Assembly: GCA_019648995.1 (NCBI GenBank) | Contig: BLXT01004995.1 | Location: 2,079,628 to 2,108,272, forward strand | Reading direction: 5' to 3' | Length of the DNA: 28,645 bases | Source of the DNA: Plakobranchus ocellatus | Lineage: Eukaryota; Mollusca; Gastropoda; Plakobranchidae | Shown here: positions 11,001 through 23,900 of the stretch, in pieces | Numbering within the stretch: the first letter of the stretch is position 1 | Layout: every line of letters starts with the position of its first letter | Translations under genes and position numbers: made by a program | Notes under the pieces: generated by a model | What the model was told of the DNA's origin: nothing | Seen by the model: the letters and a program-made list of their open reading frames with translations, nothing else | Databases searched by the model: none

Positions 11001-14000
11001 TGTGTCACAATTGAACCCCTTCCCATTTCGGAAAAATGAAGCACCCAAGTGGCATAGCAACTTATGTCTGTGCTGCACCATTAATAACTGGGAATCGCAT
11101 ATCTAGTTTCAATCTGTTACTCATCTTTCAATGGAGTACGCTTGAAGTAGGAAAAAAAAAAAAGAGGAAAAGAAAAGGGAGGGAAGAAGATTTGCAAGTC
11201 TTTTTAAAAGCCATTTAAGGTGGAGATAGGAAGTCAGCCACAGGAAATAAAAAAAGTTACGATTTTTTTTTTCTACTTTTGCTTGATTAAAAATAGGTGG
11301 ATACTTGAATTAATTTTATCCACCACAACATGCTGTGCTTTTGCACCTTATCACTAACATTGCTTTCAAGGCTTCTGTGTTTGAATTAGTGCCTTTTAAT
11401 TTTTTTTTTACCTAATTCATACATGCAGAGATTCTATATTTCTGGAAATTTCCGAAATTCTGGAAATCGGAGACAGATTTTTCATGCAAGGCTTACTGTC
11501 TGTGTTGATGCCTTTGTTTTGTTTTAATTGTGTATGTGCTGTTGTTTGGGTGACAGGCCAGTTACAATTTATCATGAGTCCATGCTCAAAGTTCAGGAAA
11601 TTTTGTCAGACTTATATGGCATCATTGTACATGTACTACCTTCTAATCATTGAAGTCTAAGGAAAGAATGAATGATGGCTGATTTATCATTGAGCTGTCA
11701 GCTTATTTTTGTGATAGGTATTACAATGGAGTAAAGTAAATTGTTTTTGTATTCTTATAGCAAATTATTCTTTGCAGAAATTAAAGATACTTTGTTCCTT
11801 TGCTATGCGACCCTTACTATCATTGCAAAGAAACAAGTGGGGATTGTGTGACCCCATTCCAAAAACTGTGGGTCCTTATGGCTTGTAGGAGTGAGTAGAC
11901 AAAATCAGTTATCCAGATCAATGGAGAAGGAACAGTGATTCCCATTAAGGAGTGCAAGGACAGAACCTCTTGGACTACGCCTGGTTGGAGTGTGCAAAGC
12001 CTGGCACCCCAGCAGTATAGTGTGTAGAAGAGAGAGAGAAGTGTAAGTCCATCTGCCTGGAGATCAGCTCAGGCTCAGACCCCACTCATGCAATAGGGTT
12101 TAAGAGAGGAAGTGGGTAGCTCACAAAGAGGGAGGTGTCACCATTGGTTGGGCAAAATGGAATGGATACTCACAAGGCTGGGCAACCCATCATTATGCCC
12201 ATGATTGAATCTGCAGACACCAAACGGTGTCTACTAACATATCTCGATCAGAAGGCCTCACTAGGATTGCTTCCCTCAAGATCGTACGACTGAATGTAAA
12301 ATTCTGCATGACTTTAAGGCATACATGGGTCTGGATTATTCTCATTCAGAGGGATGTCCTTATTTTTTGCTAATGAAACACTCCTTAGGAAAGAGCGTTA
12401 GTATCACTCCCCAGGTTAAGAGGCATTCCGATGTATAATGTCATTTGAGAAAGGAAGCAGGTTGGGGTATAGCTGCTTTCTTCAGGAAGGACCTCAGGGC
12501 GTGTGCGTCACATCCCGACTGCAAAGCCTGACTTTATCATTTGGAAAACAGCATTTGCCTAGACAATGAGCGAGCAGACTTCACAAAAAAATGCAGAATC
12601 GTAGAGCTGTTAATCCACTTCACACAAAGTGTAATAAATGCATGGCAAATCAGGAACCACACGGTCTTCATACTTGTCAATTTTAAGCAGGCATACAACT
12701 GAGTATGACGAGCTGGCTTGTAGGTTAAGCTGCAGAGATATGGTGTAATTTTAAAAAATGCAGCAATTGAATAAAGCTACCACTAAGAAAGGTACATAAG
12801 GACAAGGGTAAGAAGGACCCTGTCTAGGGCTAGACCCACATGAGATTGTCTGCCTCATGGTAGTGTGCCAAGCTGCATCCTCTTTCTCTACTACCTTAGT
12901 GATATGAGTGGTGGGCTCCTGACAACAAAACTCACATATGCTGACAACATTGTACTAATATGTCAGCAAGACAATGATGTTGACCAGGTGAAGGATGCCA
13001 TCTACAGGGACCTGGTTTTGCTCAAGCGGTACTGTGATCTCTGGAATATGCAGATCAACAATGTGTTTTCTCAAACAATAACCTAGTGGTGGAGAGCTGA
13101 CATCAGCTCCCTAAGGACATCTATGTTAGCTATGTAAGACCCGTACTGAAGCTTGCTAGTAAGAAGTCAATGGAGAAATTGGACAAAGTTCAAAAGACAG
13201 CGTTGCAACTCATTACTCAATATAAAGCACCCCTGTAGCGAACTTAAGAGCTAGCAGCAAAATTGCAAGCCCCTTGATCTTAGGAGAGAGGAACAGACCA
13301 AATTGACCCAAGAGAAATATCTTTCAGTGTGCAAAACAAATGGTGGAGAACTTCTGTGAATCGGCACAAAGATTTCAAAAAATGGCTGCACTATGTGACA
13401 CATATTTATTCCGCAAAATATGGACTGCCCTAGAGAGAGAGCACCCCAAGTGTCACCACACTCCTGGGTGTGGTACTATTAGCGACTGCCAGGTGCGCAA
13501 TATGAGAGGAACAGGGTCTGCAGATGTTAGGGAGGCTGAGGCCTTGAAGCTCATAATCGTGGCTGAGTTTCAGCAAGTGGAGAATGTGCAGGTTATTGCC
13601 CATTGGCCATCTTTTCATGTTGGAATTTCAGGGAATGAAATAGCCGATTTCCTGAAGGTAGACTCCAACAGCAGCCAAAAAGTCCAACTACTCTTGTGCA
13701 TGATGTGAAAATTCTGGGACGTAAAACAGCTGCTCTGTGGGAACCACATCAAGAATCAGTGATGATAGGCCTCAACAATTCATTGAAGCTCAAGGAGGTG
13801 GTGATTATACCTCGGGGCTAGACCATTGCAGTGCACCTGTTCTGTATATGCGTGGACACTTGTTGGTGCGGTCCTATATGGCCAAAAGAAAGTGATCAGC
13901 AACTCCTTTGTGCTGTCTGTGTGGCGAACTAATGGAAGACTGCTATCACATCTTGTTCGACTGTGTGGGGTTCAGTGAGATTAGGAGTCTAAATGAAGTG

Positions 14001-17000
14001 ACATCAGCCACTCCAGGAGGCTCTATGGTGTAATCCTGGAAAATATGAAAAGAGCAGCTGAGCTCAGATAAGCCATGTACTAGGAGCTACCAGAAGAATG
14101 GCGGCATCTGCCAGCCCAGAGAGGTGGGACCTACCTCGGGACCCACTTCTATAAAAATAGGGGATTATTTGAGTAGGATCCTTACTCGGAGATATCCAAG
14201 CAATTTGCTCTCTGAGAAAAAAAAGAAGGTAATGTAAAGGATGCAAATGTGGTTTGGTTTTTTCTCATACATTTTGACCTTTCGTAAAATTATCCAATAA
14301 AGTAACCCAATTTTCTTATCCAGTTTGCAGGCTTTTCAGCAGAATCACTCAGAGACCGTATCTTGGATGCCAGTTGTAGTGCTATAGTCACAACAGGTAT
14401 GTACTTCATTCTTAATTGGGGACATTTTTGAGTAAATGCTGATTTATGTGTTTTCAGAGATCAGTACAAATGAGTCAAAGTAGCATTTGAAATTTTAAAC
14501 CAATCATACATTGATACTGTTTTTCATGAGCCATGAAATGGTGAGAACAGGCTAAATTCTAGAGAAAATATTGATTTTTAAAAACTTTTTGTAAAAAGCA
14601 CAGAAAAGAGGAAAACAACAAACTTAATTTTTTTTTTTTTCTGAAAAGTCTGATCACAATATTTAATTCAGTAGGGCTGCTGTCAAGACAAATCGATATG
14701 GAAACCATCTGCTCTTTAAAGAGGAATGAAGTGTGAGAACAAAATTTTAGGCTTATCAAAAATTTACATTCTAAAAAGGGGACTTTTAAGATTGAGGATA
14801 AGATATGCTATGAATGCTTTTGCACATACAGTCTAACTAAAGCCCCTTGTTGCATTCTTGACAAAGAATTGAGTGAGAGGTTCTACTATCAATATTTATA
14901 TCAAGCTGCTTTTTTTTTTTTTTTAAGTAGGCAAATAATCAGTTATGTCCCAACCCTAGGGAAGGATTGCACCAATTGTGGGCCATTCATTTTTTATCAA
15001 TATTTTTTCAGTGTTGGTGTGAATTTGTTAAGGGCCTGAAATAGCACAATGAAAAGTATTTATATAAAGCAGTATTTTTTCATTGATAAGTTGATTAGTC
15101 ATAATTACTTTTCACTTGATGGTTATCCTCTTTTCTTTAATTTCAATACATTTTCTCTTAAAACATCTTGCTCATCAGCATTTTGTGTCTAATAATTGAA
15201 ATGATTATTTTGTTTCATGTATTCATTACTTGCTCTTTGTGCACAGATGTAAATTTAAATAATCTCCAACAGTGCACAATGAGACAATTGTAGGGAATTT
15301 GCAAAAAATTTATTTCTTTTTTATCTCTGTAAAGGTTTGTTTGTTTGCTTCTTTAAAAATTCCTATGCTTTACAAGATCTCATTAAAAAAAAAAAAAAAT
15401 GTTTTAGCGATATTATTTTCTGTTTTTGGCACCCTGTCTGGAACAGACATTGGCGATCATGTTTATTGCTCTTCCACCCAAACTTGTTCTCAGTTAATCT
15501 TATAAAATTATTGTTGCTGTCATTACATATTGCCCATGACTTTTTTTTACCATTCACATCTTTAATTTTAGCAAGCATGAATTAGCTGTATACATTTAGC
15601 TTTTGCTCTATTCCTGACATAGTTGATTATTTCATTCTTCTTTCGCCACACTGCATTTTATTTTGATTTTTTGTTCTTTAAGTCTCCATTTTTTTATTTG
15701 GGCCTTTCCTCTATAAAATGTAATATATCTGTTTCTTATGCTCTTTTGTGTCCTTTTTTGGAATGTATTTCTTTATGATTTCATGAAATGACTTTTCATT
15801 TCTGAGCATAGTTCCTTTACCTCCGAGATGTTGTCTAGATTCTCAAATTTGTTTCGCACACCTACAGCAATCTTGTCTCCTAGCTCTTAAACAGATTTTA
15901 GTAGTTTTGTGTGGAATTTAGGATTGGCTTTTGACTTTTATGAATTTCATAAGTTTTGTTTTAAATTTACACCAGGGCTCTTCCATATTCATTTTCGACT
16001 GGGATTGTTTTGAGACCAAGTATTTGTGGTATTAAAACCATTGATTTGGCATTAATCAAATTTCTTCAAAAAACTTTTCTGTTTCTACATGTCCACTATC
16101 ATGTTGGTGCATATGCTAGAATAATGCCTCAATTTAATGGTTTTGCTACCCGTTTAGCTATAAGTACTCTATCTGAAGTTGTCGCCAGCTCTCCAGACTT
16201 TTCTATTGTTTTGTCAAATAAGGTACAAAGCCACCTAACTAAATTAGAGTTTTTCAACTTAGTTTTATGGAACCTGCCCCTTTTCATCTTACCTCAGCAA
16301 GCCCCAGGATGTTTAGGTTCACTCTGTCCATTTCTTGATTTTATCTTACTTACCTTTTTGACACAGAGTATGTACATTCATGTGTGAGAAGATTAAGGCA
16401 TAAAAAAAATGTGTGTAACTTTCTATCACAAATAATTTCATTGTTACTATATGTCATTGTTTTTTTTTATGAAAATGAAATTCAGATGGTGTCTGGAGGG
16501 GAGCAAAGCTACTTAATCTGAAGGCTATTGTTGACAAAGCACTGGATTTCTGCAAAGAAAAGTGAGATTTCTTCCTTTCTTTTTTACACTAACATATTTG
16601 CACTTCAGTCAGCATATAGTGTAAGTTTTATCATTTTGTGAAGGAAGACCCGTACATATTTCTGTGTTAATAAATCCCTTGGTCAGGATGAGGACAATTT
16701 TGTCTACAATCTACAGTGTGATCATTTCATCTGCAAAAGATATCCTTTTGATTTAAAGAGGTGAAAAAAGCCTTCTATCCTGAGTACATTTAGCAATCTT
16801 ATGTCAGCACCCAAGTGGTTAAGGCTAAATAGTTGTGATAAAATATAAATCAGAAGTTGATGAAAATTATGGATACCAGATTTCAATACAAACATTAGGA
16901 GTAGTATTTTCTGAACCTATGTTCTGTTTACTAAGCCTGCCAAAAGACATTGTCCAGCAATGCCACAAGATAAGTCGAGATTGGGATCTACATATCTGCA

Positions 17001-20000
17001 TTCAAATCAAAATCTTACATGAAAGAAGTAAAAATTATCATGGGTCTATGTGCCCATAATATGGTATATCTATGAAAAGTTCTGTGCACATCGGAATGTT
17101 TTGCTTTTACCTTTGTAGATTAGGATTTTGTGTTCAAAGTCAATTGTGTAGATGTCCAAGTGGGGTCATTTTGTGAGATTACCTTACATGTGTTACTAGA
17201 CCAGTCCGCGTTTAACTTGGATTCAGCATGTAACTGTATTGAGGAAAAAAAAGATTTCTTTAGGTTTCAATTTTATCTTTCAATTGCTGTTTAATAAATT
17301 ATTATGCTCGGCACAGAATCAACATATTATGTTGGGACTATACTACACACATTATGTCTTTCTGTAGCCATTATATTATGATAAAAATTTGATGGACTTG
17401 CCACTGGTGTATGGAATGCTGTTGTTAGTTTCTATTGGACTCAATAGATCTATAACAGAATTCCATTCCACCCGTACTCTTTTAATTTGGTTGACTGAAC
17501 TATAAAAAAAAAAGCCTTTACTACATCTTTCTTCACGTCAGGTGACAGTTTTAAAATATTATCCAAAGGGGAGCAATTTTTCAAAGATGAGTGTGCTTGC
17601 ATGGTTAGCCCATTTCTTTTATCATCTCTACAAAATGTGTTTCTGCTGCAGCAGAAGTTCCCTTATTTTACAAACTGTATAATTCACTTTGTTACTTGTG
17701 TGCATAAATAGCAATTGTTTAAAGCAATAGAGAGAATCACAATTTTTGCTCAAGAGTTGTTTTTTTTTTTTTTTCAAAATAAGATTTTGTGGCACATCAA
17801 AGACAGCCCATACTGAATCAGAAAAATATATGCTCTATGTCTCTTTCTTTCTCTGCCTTTCTATAAAAAGATTTTTTTTTCTTATTTGTTTATTTTTTGC
17901 TGCTATATTTAGAGGTAAACCTGTCACAAGCTGTGTAGTAGTCCAGCACCTGACAGTGGGAGAGAAAGTCACAAGTGCAGCAGATGATCAGAAAGGCAAA
18001 AGACCTTGCAAAAGCCTCCAGGTGTGTTCACTTATGATATGCTTATTTTATGATCACTTTTTACGCTATTAAAATTTCTGTAAAATTATCTCAAATTTAG
18101 ATATATGCATATAGTTGTGAAAATATACTGCTCTTTAATGATTTGTGAGAGCATCTCACTGCGTTACTTTACCAGTAGTCTGGTCGAGATAATGGAGTCC
18201 ATGCTGGCTTGAAGTGAACCCTAAATAGGTGATCAGGCCAGGTTTATACTTTGAGTCAGGCCAAGGACAAACATGCGCATCTTCAATGTAGTGGATAGCA
18301 TCTTTTTATGAAGTCTATATGAGTAAAATATGTGACATTAAAAAAAAAAATTATTACATTTAAAAGTAATCATTACAAGCCTTATAATGAGGGGAAAAAA
18401 ATCATTCCTGACCATAAATTGAAATAAGTTGTAAACATTTTTGTCATGCTCTTCAAACATCAAAATTAAATACTTGACACAATTTTCTGACTGTAGGTTA
18501 AAAATGCCTTCACCAAATTGAAAAACCAGCATGCAAATAAAAACTGGATGAAATGAGCACCAACTTCAACTCTCGCAACATGAAAAATTATACTGGAGCA
18601 GCAAAAAAAGCTTGTCATCTAGGATCAAATCTACCAAACCTGGCTTCATTGGAAATAGAGAGCATGACAGCTAAATATTAGTTAAGATTCTTAGTCATAA
18701 TCTGAAGTAGACAAAAAAATTGCTAGGAAACTATAATATGGGAGTTGTGAAGGCATGAATCAAAATAATAAGAAATGTGTGTGTGTGTGTGCACATCAGC
18801 TAAATCTGTTTATAGTGATGATAGGGATAAAAGATTAACAGCAGCCTGGCAAAACCAAAATCTTTTTTTTTAATGGTCGACAAACATTTATAAAACCCCA
18901 TCTAGGTATAAATCCTGTTAATTTCCACTGACATTTCCGTACAAAGGAATCAATTAATAAAAGCAGACATGATAGTATTGCAGCTTTTTCATTAACCAAG
19001 ATCAAAAAGTTTTCATTCAAAATAGCATATTTTGATATGCTTTTTTTTGAATATTTTTGTCTTTAAATAGTGTGTTTTGATATGCTTTTTCTGATTATTT
19101 GCACAATTTCCCTTGTATTGGGGACCTTAAACATGAATTTTAACTCATTACTTATCATGGGTCAAGTAACCAGACACTTGGGAGAGTGGGGGTGGGCTTT
19201 GAGTGGCTCGAAGGTAAATGTTTGTTGGAAATTCTACCATCAGTGCTTAGCAATCAATATAAAAACAAAATAACAAATTTGCACAGAATAATCTTTGCTC
19301 ATAAATTATGTGTTTCAAAGGAAAGAACTTATATTGATTTTAAGGATGATGAAAGTTTAATTTTGCGATCGCACAACTTCCTTTGGAATTGGCCTTATAA
19401 TTTTTTAAAAAATTCAGAAAATGAATAGGCCTAGCTTGTATCTTATTAGCACCAAATTGATTATTCGTTAAATTTTGCATCAATATTATGAGATTAATGC
19501 TAAGTGTACATGGTAATAGCTTATTTAATGTGAACTAAACTAATAAAACATATGAAATATGAGATAGGACAACAGACTTAACAAAATTGAATGCCAAGAT
19601 AAAAATCCAAATGAAAGGAAGAATTTAACCCATTGTGTGATAGATCATCCAGTAGTTTAGAACACAAAAATTATTGGAATTACCATTTAGTCCTTACAGA
19701 AAGGACTTTTTTACATGTGCAGTAAACTAAGAGATTTATTGTGCCTGTATGAATAGACAGATTAGTGGAATAAAAGTGTACATAAATCAAAATATAGTTT
19801 TAAGTATAGATTTTTATATGCCCTTTTGTGAAACCTGTGATAAGCATTATTTGCTGTTTTATCGTTTGTTTGATATTTTTATCGAGGGTTTAGTGTATCT
19901 AAGGTAATATTGTATCTCTTTTCCAGATTGCATTAAGTGAAGGTCGGGACATGTGGTGGCATGAGCTTATGGCCTCTGCTTCTAATGTCTGTGATCCAGA

Positions 20001-20908
20001 ATGGGTAGATGCAGAGGATCCACTGTTTATGCTTTACACAAGGTAAGTGTTAGATTTGACATTGAGGAAAGTCTTTTTTAGTGCTAGTAATCTCTAAGCT
20101 CCATTAGGAAAAAAAAGTTCATAACTTTCTTTTTGACTGGTTAAGGAAAAAACAAGTGAGAAATTTTTCCTTTCCATCCTGGTTTTTTTTTTTAGGTGTC
20201 TGCTTCTTCGCTGTAATGCTTCCATCATTGTTGCAGTTTATGAAATAATTTATCTTTCTCTAATTGAATTGGAAATGGATCAACATCTTGGGCTCTGACT
20301 CTGGTAGCATTATCAAAAAGAGATCCAAGTAGGGATGAAAGATGGCCACTAATTTCCAGCATGGCCCTATTTTTAGGGGTACCTATCAAGCCTTGCCAAA
20401 TTTCAATAGTTCTGGTGGTGATTTACTTTTTTACATATTTTAGAGATGTAATTGAAATTGTGTTTTACATAGTGTAGCTAGAGTCTAGTTGGCACACACT
20501 GTCTACGGCACATCAAAGAGGTAAAAAATATTATCTAAGTACTGTTAGATTTTCATGTGGCTGGAAAATAAAATTGGCAGCACTGATATTGCTTACTTTT
20601 TTAGTACTCTTTTTTGTGTCCTCTATTTTCTACCACCAGCCATAGAGTATGCAACTGTTTGTCACAAACATAAAATTCTATTGATCTAGATTCCTGTGAT
20701 ACATTAATTTTACTTATAAATTCATATCTATCTGTAACAGACATTGACATCATTTTCTTATTCATATTTATCCATAAAATACATTAATTTCACTTAATAT
20801 TCAGATCTATCTATAGGGTATGTAGGCAAAAAAATATACAATGATCTGCTTGGGATTAAAACCTGATGAAGTGACAAATTGCATTTGTGATTGTATTGTC
20901 TGAACCCC

Positions 20909-20973
<65 letters not shown>

Positions 20974-23900
20974 ACTCACTCACTCACTCACTCACTTACT
21001 CACATACATATATCTCTCAGGTGTCTGACAAGTGTCTTCTTAAAAGTCCATAGTGTTGCTTTCTGTCCATTATAATTTTTAAGTTTATCTCTCTTAATAT
21101 ATATCAAATCTTTCTGTTCTCTACATACTTTAGTGTCTGTGATTCAATAAGCCCTGTTAAAGAAATGTCCATAGGATGTGGCTCTGTTATGTCATTGTGC
21201 CCGTCATTCTAGCAGAAGTAGATAATAGTGAAAAGAGTGACCTTAAGTCATGCATAAATGAAAGGGTGCTTGTGGGACATTTGGTGACGTAGAAAAAAAT
21301 AACATGAGTGTGAATTTAATGATCGTGGATTCTTTATCCTCAAGTTATTATGCAGGAAAACAATTATATTTATATGGAGAAGTTGAGACAAAAATTTTAA
21401 CAGGCAGACTCACAGGCCATACAACCTCAATGGATATATTCTGTATCATTCTAGGTGATTGTGAGTTTTAGAACATTGTAATGTTACATATATGCATTAT
21501 GAAATTTATAGGTGGTTTTTTAAGCAACAATGATCTGTAAACACACAACATTCATTTGATAATTTTTTTTTTTACAGTGACAGGATTGTGTGAAGGCCAT
21601 TTTAAAATGTTCTTGATTTTGAAAGAATAAAGTGATGAAAAAAATCACATGCATAATTTGTAAGCGAAGGGAACATGCAACATGAATGACTAAATCAGTA
21701 TCAAAACATATATATATTATCATGAACTGTGATGCAAATGCTGACGGTTGTTTATAACAAACAAAAACAACAACAAAAAGATAACAGATTTAAAAATGTG
21801 CGATTCTATACTTTTAAGATAAGATTTTCATTTCATTCTTGTTTGTTCTCAATATTCCATCTAATCAAAGGAAGAAAGGTTAACATAAAAATAAGTGGAC
21901 TGAAGTCTCCTCATACAGGTGGGGGAAAAAAGCACACACACACACAAACAGCGAAAGATACTTCTTTCAGAAAATTCTTTTTCAGGTTATTTGTTTTTAT
22001 TTTAGATGACTAGGAATATCACTAAGTTGTGATACCATCTTAGAAATCTTTAATTGAAATGGCAATATCGGCCTGTAAAGACACAGTCCCAACTAACTCA
22101 AGAGCAGTAGAAGATACAAAAGACAATAAAAATAAGTTAGATGTGAAGATCCAAATAGATGTTAAAGAAAAGAAAAATAAAAAATAATGGGCTTGTTTTT
22201 TTTTTTGTTGTTTTTTTTTTTTTGGGAGTAGCTAATGTGACAAAAGCTGAATGCCATTGAGTTGTGATGCGTAATTGAAATACTTCAATAGAAAATTTTG
22301 GGCCTTTATATGCACCTTACTAGTCCAAAAACATAAATCATGTATTAGCATAGGCCCCCATTATTGTAATCCAACCTGCTAGACGCACGGTGAGGTAGTT
22401 GACCTCAGAATAAAATGTAGGATTTGAATATGCTATGTTTACTGTTCTGAGCTTCATCTTGCATTTTGCCTGTGCAAAATTGAAAAGCACAATTTTTATG
22501 TGAAATCACAGAAAGAACTTGTGAAATTCAAGTTGCATTTCTTTCCATTACATGCCATAATTAACATAGCTTTGAAATATTTTGTTTACCTTCAGTGGCT
22601 CAACAGGTAAGCCAAAGGGTGTTTTGCACACAGTTGGAGGTTACATGATATATGCAGCAACAACTTCCAAGTATACTTTTGATCTTCATGAGGATGATGT
22701 CTACTGGTGTACAGCAGACATAGGATGGATCACTGGCCATACATATGTGTGCTATGGACCTTTGGCTAATGGAGTCACGAGTGTTATTGTAAGGTTTTTT
22801 TTACTTTGTTTCATCTTGATGTTCTCTGCCACTAGTGCTATGGCCTAATGAGGGCCTAAAAGCCTTATATGACCTTGTAGGACAGAGGCTATGCATACAG
22901 AAATTAAAATAGTGATTTATTTCTTGTAGTGATCTTGGATTTTTTGTTTTGTTTTGTTTTGGGTTTTTTTTTTCTGAATCCCCTTTATGAGGGTTCCTTA
23001 TTATTCAAAGAAATAGATGAAAAGTCCATTTAAGATTAATAAAGATGGAATTGTGACATCTATACTTCCTCATTTCTAAATCCTGCTTTTGTATTAAAAA
23101 ATGTAGCCAAGGGGTTTATGTCTGGGGCTCATAATATTACTGGCACTAGTTGTGAAAGTTTTTCTTTTTAATAGATATTTTGTGTTCCAAGTTGAATTGA
23201 TAAATTTAGACTTTCATTTTAAACAGTACAGAGTACAAGTTTTTTCACAAGGGATAAAGAAATACATCTATTGATCAAGAAATTATAGGTCCTTATTATA
23301 GGAACAGGTTAGTTATGTATCATGCCGTGTGTTTTTTTTAACTATTTCAAGTATGTTAAGGCTGGTTCTAATTTTTTCAATTGTCAAAAGAGTCTAAAAC
23401 TTCATTCTGTGAGCTTTGCATGGTAAAAACTGGTTTGGGGTGTGATTTCTGAGCCAAGATATGGGGATTTTTCCTTTAAAAAAAAAAAAAAAGCTAAAAT
23501 GGAGAGAAGCAAAAACTTTAAATTCTTTTTTCTCAAAAATTTTATATGCGTCATCCGCCTCATCGGGGCAGGTCATAAGACATTTCTTATAAGGTGATTT
23601 TTAACAAAATTTCACGTAGGTTCATTTTTCTTGTTTTGAAAAAAGAAATTTTTTTCCCAAAGCCCTTTCTTTTCACTCCTAGTTTGAAGGTACACCAATG
23701 TTTCCTGATGCAGGCAGATTGTGGGATGTTGTTGATAAGTATAAGGTGACCAAGTTCTATACAGCCCCTACTGCCATTCGCTCGTTGATGAAGTTTGGTG
23801 ACAGTTATGTGACAAAGTAAGAAAGTCATTAGATCATCTGATCACTTTGGAACCAATCAGATAAAATACAAAGTGTTTTACTGCTTCAATAGAAGACTTA

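Larger units (their letters stand above)
9144..14323 (+). other. intron 3 (5.2 kb)
   Basis: GTAAGT to TTATCCAG, the longest intron here. From 9144 to 10853 it is AT-rich with nothing recognised. A SINE copy is at 10854-11021. From 11022 to 11859 nothing clear is seen. From about 11860 to 14225 composition changes (fewer T-runs, more G and C) and a decayed LINE is present. Confidence 0.9.
20043..22595 (+). other. intron 7
   Basis: GTAAGT to TACCTTCAG. It contains a 40-bp tandem repeat (20701-20819) and a CT/ACTC microsatellite (20913-21002). A T-rich tract lies at 22195-22225. The rest is AT-rich with nothing recognised. Confidence 0.9.

Noticed and set aside
16010..16387. 125-codon plus-strand frame as a gene
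   Set aside because: It is the antisense strand of a LINE endonuclease relic with clear minus-strand motifs.
20887..21075. Ser-Leu repeat peptide
   Set aside because: It is a translation of the (CT)n-(ACTC)n microsatellite.
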